From Acridotheres tristis (lineage: Eukaryota; Chordata; Aves; Passeriformes; Sturnidae): DNA of 64,000 bases. A program made the position numbers and the translations under genes. The stretch is taken from positions 4,776,841-4,840,840 of the forward strand of contig CM072894.1 in assembly GCA_037013685.1 (NCBI GenBank), given 5' to 3'. Of the stretch, positions 12,728-26,000 are shown piece by piece; position 1 is the first letter of the stretch; each line of letters opens with the position of its first letter. Below the pieces are notes generated by a model. It saw only the letters and a program-made list of their open reading frames with translations, was not told the DNA's origin and did no database searches.

Positions 12728-15700
12728 GACTATGTAAACTATTTTTTTTAAGAAGGTAAGAATGGAAAGCAGGTGGAAAAGGAAAGTTAACCAGAACACA
12801 AACATCTAAAGAGCAAATATATTAAAAATTAAACATCCTATTCAATTATAGTACGTTCTAAAATTGTTTTCTGAATACTGGCTTCTACAAGCACAAGACT
12901 GCCACTGAATGAGAATTATTGCTTCCACTCTGAGATGAAACCAAGAGCACCACTGATTTGAGCCTTCTGTTGTGTCAATTGATAGGGGAAAGGCACGGAG
13001 CCATGGATTCCTTTTTTTTAATCCTATAGCATAGTAAGTCTGACACCAAGCCCCTCTGCAGTGGCTGAAGGGCACACTATCTCAGGAAAAAGCCTTGTGC
13101 TGGCTGCCAACGACTAAATCAAGCTAATCAGCAATGTGCAAAGCATGCTGATGTTGACACTTCAAGGATCACAAAATATTCAGTTCTACTCATTAATCCT
13201 TTAATTCTGGCTCCCATCAATCAAAGAGCCCACTCTAATTACAGGTTTCAAAAAGCACCAGTAAGATCATTAACAGAGCAATGCAGAGGACAGCACAACA
13301 AGAAAAGGACTTCAGATGCCAAATCCTTTCTATGCAAAGCCTGGTGTCTGCAATTTCCTCAGAAGCATCAATGTCAAACCACAGGCAGAACTATCTGCAT
13401 GTGGTAAGCCAACAAGCTGCAAGAGCACATTGCAAGCATAAATCACTTCCTAGGTGCTATAGCAGTCCCTAAAGTTAGGTACATACACTACAAGGGCTGA
13501 GAACTCTCCTGCTGACTATCTGGACACTGGACGTTTGTGCCTTGGGCACAGTTCTGCTGCTTGGTCTATCTCCAGCAGCTCACTCTGCTGAACAGAGCCC
13601 AGAAATCACAGGAGCTGCAGAAAACATGATTTAATGACTCTGCAGTCTCACTGCCCCCTTCTTCACTTGAAGCTAATTTTTCTCTGCTGTATAGAGTGAG
13701 CTTGCACTTCAGAAAAGAATTCGCTCTTCTCACTGGTAAGTTGCATCATCCAATTTCCAGTTTCTATCTGCACTATACTAGCTTTACATTTTACACTTTC
13801 CCTCCCTTTCACCGTTCCCAATGTACTGTGCAGCCTTTTGCAATCTCTCAGCAGACAAATCAATTCCTACTATCATCCTTTCAACCAGTCTTCTTGAGTT
13901 ACATTAGTGAGACAAACAGGGGCTTTGGGGAGCTGTACACTTTTGGTAAAGACTAACTGAGCCAGACACTCTCTAGGACATGAAGTCAAGAACCTTCAGG
14001 GTGACAAACTGCTTGAAAATTAAACAGAGCAAATAAATATAGGCTCTTCTGTTCAAGCGTTAGGATTTTTCCCACTTCCTCCCTTCATGTGTTAAGTGTG
14101 AGATCTTACCCAGACACACAGAACTCAGCAATACTGTAGAATTTATGGCCCCTGCATAAAAACATGGAATACATCATGAAGCACATGTGCTTGATACGGG
14201 TGTTTACTCCACTTTATGTCAGTGTTTAAAATCAGCTGTCTTTAGCTAGGATAGTCAGTGCTCAAGTACCTATCATCATCCACCTGGACAAACTACACTA
14301 TCCCAAGGCTTCTCCCTCAGCATTCCCTTCTCAGCAGGTTGCTCTGCACATTTTTCTCTGATTTCCCACTATCTTCTTGCAATCCTCAAATACCTTTTCT
14401 CTACACCACCTGAATATTAGCAGTGCACTGGTATAAGGCCAGCTACTTTTGTCCTTGTCAGCACTTTTTTTCTGGTTACCCTCTTCAAAAGACATAGAAT
14501 ATTAGAAGGTGTACTTTTTTTTTGAGAGGGGATTAGGAATTTGTATTCTGTGGTCTGTACATGCTACCGTGTTTTCAGAAATTCCTCCCCTAAAGCTCAG
14601 AAGTCTAAAGAATTGGTGTAACCTCAGCCATTACCTTGGAAAGCAAGTGCAATTTTATCAATTTATTTTCTGATCTGACAGGAAAATAAATGCTTTAATG
14701 TATTCCCTATATGCCATGTTAAAGCAGGTCTTCTCTAAAGAAATCCTTGAAGCAGCTTACTGAATAATTCACCTGATTTCAGAGCTAGGGATAGAATATG
14801 TAGGTGAGTATTTTAAGTGATGGTTAGTAACCAGAACCAGTGTCCTGGCCAGGTGTGAATGGCAAAAGCAAAGCTCTCAGTTCACGTCATTAGAGTTAAC
14901 ACTGTGTAAGATGATGTGGATAGTTTCCTTGTAAAGATAAAACATGGAAATGAATAAAACCCTGAGCAACCCTTGGGGTTTTTTATTTACTCATCTCTTA
15001 TTCTTTCCATGAAAGTGCCCCCTCGCCCCTGCACAAAGCACTCAGGGGAAGGCAGCTCTCTCTTGGAGCAATAGCCTCTGAAAGAAAACTGAAAAAGTGT
15101 TTGCAGCCTGGCTAATCCTGTAATTAAATAAACTTTTAACAGCTCTCTGGTGGTATGTAATGCTGGTAGGAATCGTGCAGCTTTTGTGAAAAACTGTTAA
15201 TTCTGCTTTTCTTCTGCCATTTTGTGGATAATTCTATTTTTTTCTCCACCTCGCAAGAAAAAGACTTCAGCCTTTCTTGACAATACTTTTACAAATTTTA
15301 AAGCATCAATCTTCCAATTAAAAGAATGTTGTACTGATGATATTTATCTTATTAAGGTATTTAACACAACAAAAAATGCCATTGGATTTCATTCTCTCAT
15401 TGCAAATACCTCATCATGAGTTGCCAGAGCCTTGCCCTTCTACTAAATTAGAAGATCCATGCCAAGGAACCAGACTTTCAAATTAGCTAATTTTGCAGGA
15501 AAACATACACACACATTAATTATGCTGTACAATGGGAGGAAGAGAAGCCTATAAATTCTATATGCAATTTCCAAAAGACAAATTGTATTCAGCATTAAAC
15601 ATTTAGATAACAGCTAAGGAAAAATAATCAGAATAACTGAAGTTGATCACTTAAATTGCATGTTACAAGGGGAAATAAAGAATTTTCATATTATGTTCTG

Positions 15701-17815
15701 TTTGACAATAACATAACCTTCAATGTTGTTTTCCAGCAAAAAAGGCATAATTCTGTTCATTATTAATTTAAAAACAACATCTGTGCTTGCAAGTGTCCTT
15801 GTGAAAAAGTGTACAATATACTCCTTTTGCAGAGGCCATGGGAAAAAGAAAATTAAATATCTCAGTATTTTCCTACTGTAACAAAGAAGGCTAATTAATG
15901 GAGCTGCCTTGGCAGTCATCATAAAAATATTACCTCTTCTGTGTTCTTCAGAACAGACTTACTGCCCATTTACATATTTAAAACTTTTAAGCAAATACAA
16001 GAGGATGAATTTTTTAATAAATTTAATTTTATCATGATTAATGAAACAACCATGGGAACACACTCTTTTTCAATTATGTCTTACCTGCAGATTAAAACAG
16101 GTAATGTCTTGGAAAAATATATTAGATAAAAACAGCAAAAAGCTTTCCATTTTGAGTCAAGTCTCCTTTATCTTTCAGGGTCACCTGATTTCCTTTGACC
16201 AGACACTGAAACATTTGGAATTTCAAACTGTTTGCAAACAGTGTGCATGTAGTTCAGGAGAAACAAAGGGGAAAAGAAATTAAAAATTTCTTCTAAATTC
16301 CAGTAGTGAAAGCTTCCCATCCTTTGCAATGTTTGCTTATATCATTCAAGCCATCCTCATTATGGTACATAAAATTAAAATTAATTTCTGCGACAATGCT
16401 ACATGATAATATTTAATGAAGATATTCACTAGTACCTGCTCTGCAGAAAGAATAATTTATATGACTACATAAATAATAAAATACTATTTCTGAACCTTGT
16501 CCATCAGACTCAAACGTTTCAGATTCTTTTCTAAATTACCTCCTGTGATAACATGACAAACCCTGAAAACATTCCCAACTATTTCAGTTTTGTGCAGATC
16601 AGATGTAGATCTTTGTTTTCTAGTTTATATTCCATTCCTGGCAATTATTCCATAGATCTCAAGTTTCCCTAATGGAAATCCCTCCCTTTCTTTTCTTAAA
16701 CATATTCAGAGTTTTAAAAGGAGATTCTATGTTCAATACATTACAGGAATTTCCTTTGCAAATAGCAGCCTTCTGGGGAAAGGCATTTTATAAACTCCTT
16801 CTGTTCTTTTCACTTTGTTTTGAGGCCACTGAATTCACCATAAAGAGATGTTTGACAACTGTCATGGCCTCTACCCCAAAGGAATGGTTTAAAACTATAA
16901 AACATGACAGTACTTTGGTTGGTATTTTTTTCCCTATGAAAATTGTCAGTATATTACACAGTAGCATTATATAAAGGAAAAGATCTCCAGGCAGTACAAT
17001 GGTACCTTCTTTTTTATGGCATCTCTATCAGGTTGGCAATAGATGAGCACAAAGCAGGGCACTCCACCCACACAATGCAGCAGAAGGAACCAGATATTCC
17101 TCAAAGGAACCACTGAAGAGCTGGGAACCTGATCACAGTTCTCCTTTCCATTCTCAAATGAGAAGCAATATAAGGAAAGATAAGACATCTCTTAGAAGTT
17201 CATTTATCTTATATTTTATGCATTTAAGTGCTCCTTCTTTTATGTTCTGTGCTTTTCTGCAACACACAGGGGTTTTGCCTCTATCATATGCCATAGTCTC
17301 AGTGCTTGGGACAGCTGGGATATCCTACTTAGTAATCATTTCTTGATCCTTCCATCATTTTCCCATCAGCACAGCCACTCAGCCATTCAGGCAGCCACAA
17401 TTTGTTACAGCATCTTATTTCCACCTATTGCCGAATCATCAAAATGATACTTCAAAAGGACACAAAATATTTCAAAGGAACAACAGATGCTTGAGAAGAT
17501 AAAATAAACAGAGGTGGTGGAAGAATGCCACACCACCATTCCTCAAGACCCTGGTGAGAAATGAACTGTGTACTGCAAATGCCCTATATTTCAGCCACTG
17601 TTTCCACCTTAAAATAGTCTTCCCAGCACATTACTCTTTAAGAAGTTTGATTTCAGTTTAGTTAGTTCATAGAACGCCTCAAAATGTACCAGTACAAACT
17701 GTTTCAACTCTGAATTCCCAAAAATGACTGACATTGACGTTTGTCTGGCCTTCTTCTCATACATGCAGCATACACCTCCGAAACAAAACCAAAAAAAACG
17801 AAATGAAAAACTAAC

Positions 17816-17838
17816 AAAAAAAAAAAAAAAAAAAAAAA
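17816..17838 (+). repeat. Poly(A) run
   Basis: A pure run of 23 A follows an A-rich lead-in (17,782-17,815) with interruptions. This is the form a retroposon tail can take, but I recognise no LINE, SINE or processed gene copy upstream of it. Confidence 0.85.
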
Positions 17839-20800
17839 CACCAGAGCAGAGCTTTCAGAGTCCTTACCACAACTGTACCCAGATACCTCACTGCCACCAA
17901 GTCACTCTGGCAGCAGAACAGAGTCCTGTGTGGCAGAAGCCAAAGGTGGCTACTCTGACCACAAGGACCAGAAACCCGTTTGATATCCCAGCAGCTCTAC
18001 AGCTGCAATAGTGCAACATTTGTTCACATTGTCTTCACCTCTCCATTTATATGCTCACTTCTGGGTCTTGGACAACATCACAGAACAATGTAGGTACATA
18101 TGATCACCCACGTGGAGTTTATATATAAAACAAGGACTAAACTTGTCTTCCCAGGACCCAGGTGCAATTCAGTTCCTATTTCATACAGCACAGCTCCAAG
18201 ACTTGCTTTAATTGTTTCAGAGAACTTCAGTCTATCAAAAATATAGTTCTCTCTTAAAGCAAATAGACCATCAAAGTAGCATGTCCAATTTAACTTGCAA
18301 AATCCCAAATCCAGTTTTACAACTGATTTTAAATGCATCTGTCATCCAGTGGGCAACATCTGCTGCATATTGCTGGGCCCTGCTTCCACGGTACAGGAAG
18401 GGAGTCTGTCACTGCTTTGGAACTGGGCTGGGTTTTGATTAGAAGGTGGTTTTGGCCAACACAACTCACGTGGCATGTGCACAAGTAAAATTAGCTGTGG
18501 AAGTGCAAAGCAAAGCCCAGCAACAGCTGGGCACAGTCAAGCACACAACTTTTCACTAGCCCTCCGTGCAAACCTGACTGCTCATCTAGCTCCCACTGCC
18601 ACGAAAACAATGACAAGGGGATTAAATCACAGATGCCTCACTGCCTTTCTCTCCCCACCCTTAAAACATAATTATCAGGCTGGTCTGATTTACATTTTTT
18701 TAAAAAGCATCCTTGTTTGCCAGCATATACTATGTCTGTTGATGTCAACAATTTCAAGCAAGTCTGTGATTTAAAGATCACAGAGAACTCAATGCAGTAT
18801 TTGAAGAGGAAAGTGTTCTCCTTTCCAAATGCAGATAAAATATAAATTGGTTTAGACAGTTAAAAAGTACTATTAGCCAAAGTTCTGCATTTTCAACCCT
18901 TCTGACAGCAAGACCAGCTCAGGGGAGAATCCACTTTCTGCAGCCCTTGAAAGGCAAATGATGTGCCTAAAGGGAAATACACGTGCAGGTTGGGGGCAAT
19001 AGAGAGCAGATACTTTACTGATGTGTGGGGACAGCAGGGCATAGCTGTAAGCCTGCATGAATCACTGTTCAGGTCTCCCCCATCCCTGTCCTACTCTGAT
19101 GTCCAGAACAATATCTTGCCACAAGTAATTATCCTGCCTATAGCCTAGGCAGTCTGCCCTGCAGCACACACACAGTTTCTATTACAGCACAAATAATTCT
19201 ATAGCAAGAGAACTTAGCATCCCTTAAGCCACATGAAAACTTAAGTCCAAATTTCAAGAATCACAAACATTTCTCAGCCTTGCTGCAACCCCACAGACTC
19301 CACTTGACAACTCTGATTTGGCTGAATTAAAAAGAGAAAGCTCTGCTTTAGGAGCTAAACATCTTCAAGTTCAGCAAGAAAAACAGTAAATAAATACATA
19401 CCCTGGGACATATCAGAACATACCCTAAATTCTGATAAAGTTTGGGGCTTGCTGTCCTCAGTGATGTTCTGTCCTGAATTAGCTGCTGAAATCTAGATTG
19501 ATTTTATTCTCTGTTCTTTTGGCTTACAGACAATTCTGACAGCCCCGTTAATGTTGTTTTGTTTATCTCTTCCTCATGACTTCTCATCTGGACAAATACT
19601 TATTTTTGGTTCTTTTTAACTGTGTATGCAGTTTTCATTACCACCAGAAGGCACTTCAGAAGGATTAACAAAAATTTCTGTACTCATTTGATGGACACTC
19701 TGCTTTGTTCTCCACTCTGTTTAGAAATAAAAAAAAAGTACTGATTAATGATCATCAACTGTACCTCAGGTTTCTCACAGGAATTGTATTATTGCTTCAT
19801 TTACAACAATATTTCCACCCTTAAACCCAACTGGCTTCATGGATTATGGCTCCAAGAAGATCAGAATAGCAGAGGCCCAAAGAAAATTACTGATCTTCTT
19901 GGACAATGAATCTTCTCACAAATTTGGGATGTATATTTGGTGCAGTTCTGTCAGTCCTAGTCAAGAACATCAAAACCTAAAAATATGTTTATCAGCAGAA
20001 CGTATGTTTACCTGTGCAGACACACAGTTTATTTAAGGTATCAGTAATATTCTAAAGGACTGTAAATCTAAGCAATCAGTAGTTCTACAGGGTATTTCTG
20101 TAATAAACACTAATATTTTCAGACTTTTACCCAGTATGGGGGAAGAAACTTGTCATTCAGTCAGCCCTAAATAATGATTTTTAAACATATAAGCAGCATG
20201 TCTGGCTCTGTAGTGGCAGCAATAATATACTTGGTATTTCAGCCCTTGAGAACATATTTAATTGTGCAAGCAAACACAAATCCTAAAGCCAATGAGTTCC
20301 ATTCACTGTTTATTATTTCCTGCACAAACCTCACCCATAGTACAAAGGCAGTGAAACAAAGCTACCTACCTGACTAAGCAATTATCAGCAGGAAAGAAGT
20401 AGCAAACCAGGAACAACAATACAGAAAATGAAGGATTATTTCATGCAAATGCAATTAATTAATATCATGGCACAAAAAATTATGCTTTGTTTACCATTTA
20501 CAGACTGTTTTTACTGGCTGTAGTACACTGTTCTTTTTGTATCTTAATATAATAATGGAAATAAATTTATCATCTTGTTAAGAAAAGGTTAATGGTATGC
20601 AAAAACTTCAAGTATAAAAATAAAATGCCATCAGACAATTTTTTTCATACTAGACATGACATGAAGCCACAGATGAAATCAGGACCTCATGCTGCATCAA
20701 AAATACTGTAAAAACTTCTGAAGAGTTTCTGATTTAAAGACACCAAACACACCCCCAAGGGGAGCAGCACAGCTCCCAGCTGTTACTGCACGGAGGTGAA

Positions 20801-22685
20801 GGCTGAGATCCTGGTACACAACCACCTCCCAAACCTCCCAGTTCCTTCTCCCAGCACAAGCAAATCACACACACCACAGCTGCTGTCTGGGGCAATACCC
20901 AAATACATATTGAGGAAACTACAAGGTATGTATTTTTGATACTGACCAAAGCAATGTTAGCAGGATAAGAAAGACCACAGGGAAGAACTAATTAAATCTC
21001 TCTACCCAGACAGAGATGTTTTCATTTTCTTCTTGTTGGTTTGGCTGGCTCTGGTTTGCTTCTTAAAGGTTTCTTTGTTTGTGTGTGATCCATCTACTAA
21101 ATACAAATGCAAAAGACGTATCAAGCTTTACTGTGTAGTAGTAACACTGGGACAGCAGAAACAAACAAATATTTTATCCCAAAGAATATACTATTACTGA
21201 GAAAAGTAAAGTGGTCCTAGCTCAATTCCAGTAGTTTAAGCAAACAACCCCTGAGCTGTTAAACAACATAATGCCTTACAGGCAATGGTGCCTGTGAGAC
21301 CTCGAAAACAAAGTTTAGATCTCCTACTCCATCACCAACTCCATCTCTTTATCATTCATCAACACAGATGGAAAGCAAATGTATCTAGAGAATTATCACT
21401 GCAACACTTCTCCAAGACAGAGAAGCAATGATATTTGTTCAGGAAATACATTATGGTAGATTATCTTATACTTCATTTTGCAGTGCATGTGAAGCTTTCA
21501 GCACCAGAGAAATTATACTGAATAATTTTGTCTGATCTGAACCTACCAGATAAAATGTCAGGGTCAGTGAAATTCTGCTGTTAGAGTGATGGTCACACAA
21601 ATACCATGTTCATATGCCATATTCATTTGCTACAGGATACTGTGCAGGGCTCAGATCTGGCAGAGAGCCCAAGCACAGTAACGCACTGGAATGAAGAGAT
21701 CATTGTGAAAGCAATAAATCCTAATAATAGTCTGATACTAACCACCAATGAAAGGTGCTGTTTATCTCAAACGCTTTTTTAAGAGCTTCTGAAAGATGTT
21801 TCCAGTCGTTAAAGAAAGACATTTTTTAGCCTAAGCATTTCCATAGCAGATTCCCAGGATGGTACTGAGACACAAACCAGAAGCTGTATTGCTCCTGGTT
21901 TTCTCCCAGGTTCATTCACTTTTCACATCCTACCTCATAAAAGTCAGTCTTAACCAGGCAGAAGACATTTAACCTTGGCACAAGTTATAACAACAGCCAG
22001 CAGCTTGATCCCAGTAAAAACATTTGTTACCCACAGACTAACCAGGAGAAGGAAAAAAGCAACCTACCATCAGTGGACACATTCTGATGCTTAGACAGAA
22101 TAGCTGCTGTGTAGAATCAGCAGTTTTGGCCATGAGTTGTCCATGGGCCATGTGGTTGTTCAGAAGCAGAACTGTTAAGTGTTGCAAACAAAACCACCCA
22201 CTTCCTATCCTTGCTATGATTTTCCAATGACCCATTTGGGCTGCTGTGCCCTCTCTCTTCAGGAAAAGCAGTTCAGCTCTTTCCCTGGCACTTAGAAGAC
22301 TCTCTGCCAGGCCAGGAGCATCACATAGAGGAGTTCCTTTTAATAAACAGCTAGGGTATACAAATCTAGGAGTGGAAAAAACCTAGTCTGCTTCAGAAAG
22401 CTACTCTGCTAGTTTTGTACATCTGCTGATGTTTCTTTGCTATTCTTCACAACTCCAGCACATCTACACAAAATTATTGTTCAACAGCTTACAGCAAACC
22501 TTCCAAACCAGAACGGCTGCAGAGCATGAGCTGGTATTGGAGGAGGACTTGCACACCTGCTTTACTGTATCTGTAACACTCCAAGTCAATGCTAGAACTC
22601 AACCCATGAGTCACACAAGAGCTGACTACTCTCATCTGATCCTCCTCATCAGTTTCCATTCAAGAGGCCACAGTCCTCACACAGA

Positions 22686-23040
22686 TCCAGAATCACAGAA
22701 GGACACAGGCTGGAAGGACCTCTTGAGGTCTCTTGTCCACACACCCATCCCAGGCAGTTCACCTAGACCTCATCCAGCTGAGCTTCAAAATGCCTCCAGG
22801 ACTGAAGTCTACAACTCCTCACAGTCTCTGTTCCAGTGTTCCACCCTCATGATACAAAAGGGTTTTTTTATATCTACCTGGAATTTACCCTGTTTCAACT
22901 TTATCCTTTGCCCTGGCTCCTTCATCATGCACTTCAAGAAAGTCTGGCAGCACCTTTTCTACACTCTCCCTACCCACAAGGTAGCTGAAGGTAGCACTGA
23001 AACTCCTGAATAACCTTCCCTCTTGGCAGATGAAAGAAAA
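22686..23040 (-). mobile_element. CR1 LINE 3' end (antisense on plus strand)
   Basis: Read on the plus strand the segment has the order of a reverse-complemented CR1 3' end: 'agaatcacagaag', 'ggctggaaggacctc', 'ctcatccagctgagcttc', 'tccagtgttccaccctca' and 'ctggaatttaccctgtttcaac'. These correspond to well-known blocks of bird CR1 tails, so the element lies on the minus strand with its 3' end near 22,686. The octamer repeat that terminates CR1 is reduced to one degraded unit. It is diverged and 5' truncated. The long plus-strand open frame at 22,429-23,013 overlaps this repeat and is not a gene. Confidence 0.72.
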
Positions 23041-26000
23041 ACATTTCCCTCCCTCCTCAAACCTCATTGTCCCTTAATCACCCACTAGATTCATTCCAGC
23101 ACATACCAACGTTGGTTTTACACCAGAGAACCTCAAACTGGCTATAATATACCCTGCTCATACTTAGCTGTGATTCCAGAGCTCACCTGTCTGAAGGGTG
23201 GATTGTAGCACGTTTCAGCCAAATGCATCTGTGCACAACTGAGACAGGAAAGCACTACAGTTCTGCAGAGTGGCACTCCCAAAGACAGATATAAGATGCT
23301 TCTCAGAAATTCTGACTTCCTTCATCAATCCTTTGCTCTTAACTTACTTTGCAGTGAGATCTCTGTTCCCAGTGTGAAGCATTTTGGAGATTCAATGCTT
23401 TTCCTCTGTCTTGAAAGCAAGAAACACCCTGATGCAGTGTATTACATCTGAACAAAAGCATTTTATGCATACAACCCCAGCTTAGAGCTAAATCTTACTA
23501 GGAAATAACACAGTAGCTCCCAATGACACATTATACTACTGTTATGGCATTTCCCAGAAATGCAGTGGCAATGTGGAGTTCAGGTCTATCCACACTGCTT
23601 GCTGTGACAGACTGTATTCCTCACACAAAAAGGAGTAAGCGTTTGAACTCTCAGTGATGGAACACCCTACCAAGAAGAAAATACAATAAAACTTCACTAG
23701 GTGACTCAGAAAACTGAGTCTGAGTGAAAGGCAAAACCCTCACTAGCTTCTGAAAACAAACTTGAGTTTCTGTGCAGCAAGAGCATCTCAACGGCTGGAG
23801 AGGTGGGTCTAGTGTCATGCCATCTATTTAGCTACATAAAAGTCTGGAAAAGGAACACATTTTAGCTATTTATGATCCCTCACTTGAAGTGACTGGAACT
23901 CTCTAAAAACAAAGTATCTAATTAAGCAGCCAGAATATCTTTAAACAAATCACTGTCATCTTTTGGTCAGACAGTGAAACCTAAGAACTCCATCAGACTT
24001 TTCAGGACAACCACTCAAACCTGCACAGAAACTGTGCAGCTGCTGCCAGCAAGCATCTCATCCCTGAATAGGGGCAAGTCAAAGCTAAATCTTGCAGGGA
24101 AGGCCTTGTAATAACCAGAGAGGGTACAAACTACAGGAAAAATTCCTAACCTGCCAGCAAGAAATTAAATGAACCATCCAGTTATGAATCAGCACTGGTC
24201 TATGGCAGCAGAGAATGCCCTTGATTGTCACATAGACCATGTAATCCAAGCCAGCAAGGGCAAAGCCCTGAAAGTACTCTGTCTACAAAGCAGAGGAACA
24301 CATCTTCCTCCAGTTACAGGCTGGACCAAACCATTTTGTTTTCAATTCACCCACTCATCCCCACCAGTTTTCCCAAGTCTTTTGATCTCCCTTCCCAAGA
24401 TGTCACGAAACTGAAAAAGGACCAAGCATTAGCTGAAGTGGCTGCTTGCAGGTGCTGCTAGTTCCTATGACCACAATCACTTCCAAAGGCTCAAATGCAA
24501 ACACTTGCAGTAAACAGAGAGCTGGTTTTCAATTACAATAAATATTTTTTTTTAAATAAACATAAAGCTGGCCTTCCCATACTGCCTACGAAAGAAAATG
24601 CATTGGTAGCTCTCCAGTTACCACTCCCCATCCATCATAAACACACTATCTCCTTCTGGGGCTGCCTCCCCACAAGCTGTGATTCCAGCTACTCCCAGGA
24701 ATTTGTTGAACCAAGCTAAGTTAGCACAGTTACTCAGTTCAGCAAACTGGAGCACAGTTATCTCATCAGTGGCTGAAGCAGTAACGTCTGCCACAAGCAC
24801 ATGTGCTCCAAGAAGAAGACAAAAATATTATTTTGGGAGGTACCACAGCATTGCCTATCTGTGCTATCTTTTCCCAGGCCTCACTCATTGCTGCTTCACC
24901 CAACCCTTATGCAAATAGCCTGCATGAAATTCCATGATGGTGCAATCCAGCTGCTGACAGACAAAGGCAGGTCCCAAGATCCACTATCCATGCAGCTGAC
25001 CTCTTCAGTGGCAGCATCAGCAAAGATGCCAAGGTCTGAATGCTCACACACCTCAAATGGAAACAGATTCTCACCCTCCAGGAAATGACTTATTGATGGA
25101 AAAATATTAGTGCATGAATTCATTAAAACCTATTCCTCCATCTTTGAAGCCTGATGAATAATGCAAACAAGGATTCACAAGTAACTTACTACAAAAAAAA
25201 CTCTGAGATCTGTTATTTACAGAGGATTGTTTCAGCAACTCCACCCCAAAGTGCTAGGCTGGAGTCTCCAGGTCAGCCTCTGTACAGGGTAGTATCTCAA
25301 ATGTTGCACTCAAGCTGCATGTTTCCTATTCCTGTTTCTCTGTGCTTCCAGGACTATTCATCCAGCTTCCAGAACAGTGAAAAAATTCATTTTCAAAACA
25401 GAAACATGTAAATTAACTCTTCATATTAAATTCGTATTTGTTTTCCCTTCAGGAAACTCTGCACTCAGCATGCCAGACACTATTGCTAATTTACCCAACA
25501 AATTCACTCAAAGAGAATTATTGCAATGCAGACTGGAATGACTTCCTGGAAATCACTGGGGTTTTGTGCAAGGCATTGGTTCTCCTCAAGGCAAAGGAAG
25601 AAGGGAGAATGGAGAGCTCACTCATAGACAGAGCCACAGTGGAGTCACAGCTTCCCAGAGCAATCCACTTCTTTCCAAAGCACTCCAGTGGAACCAGAAT
25701 GGCTCTTCCAAGAGTGTACTGCAGGATGAGGATCTGTATCCATGAACATGCATCCCTATGGCACTGCAGCCACAGCATGCTGCATGATGGAGAAGCTGGC
25801 CCTCACTAACAGCCACAGCATGCAAGGACACAACTTTAAGCATACCTGTGACTCTAGAGGGGCAGACAGATGCATGCCAGGACTTACCAACACCACCCAG
25901 GAACCTCACTTCCCAGCACTTCAGCAGAGCTAGAATTTGGAGACACACATATTGTTTGCAACTACAGGATAGCTAAGCATGCTTTATTAAAAAAATAGTA

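Larger units (their letters stand above)
11441..22685. other. AT-rich noncoding stretch, no recognised gene
   Basis: About 11 kb without recognisable genes or long repeats. It contains TA/CA-rich sequence at 12,693-12,727, a poly(A) run at 17,816-17,838 and AT-rich blocks with many TAAT/ATTA cores (for example 13,100-13,250 and 15,080-15,250) that could be conserved regulatory DNA. Splice-like pairs such as minus 14,634-14,673 were judged too short to call. Confidence 0.55.

Noticed and set aside
14634..14673. 40-base minus-strand interval with good acceptor and donor
   Set aside because: Very short, weak frame information and no phase agreement with the other candidates.
22429..23013. 194-codon plus-strand ORF, the longest in the window
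   Set aside because: Its second half is antisense CR1 LINE sequence and its first half has no recognisable domain.
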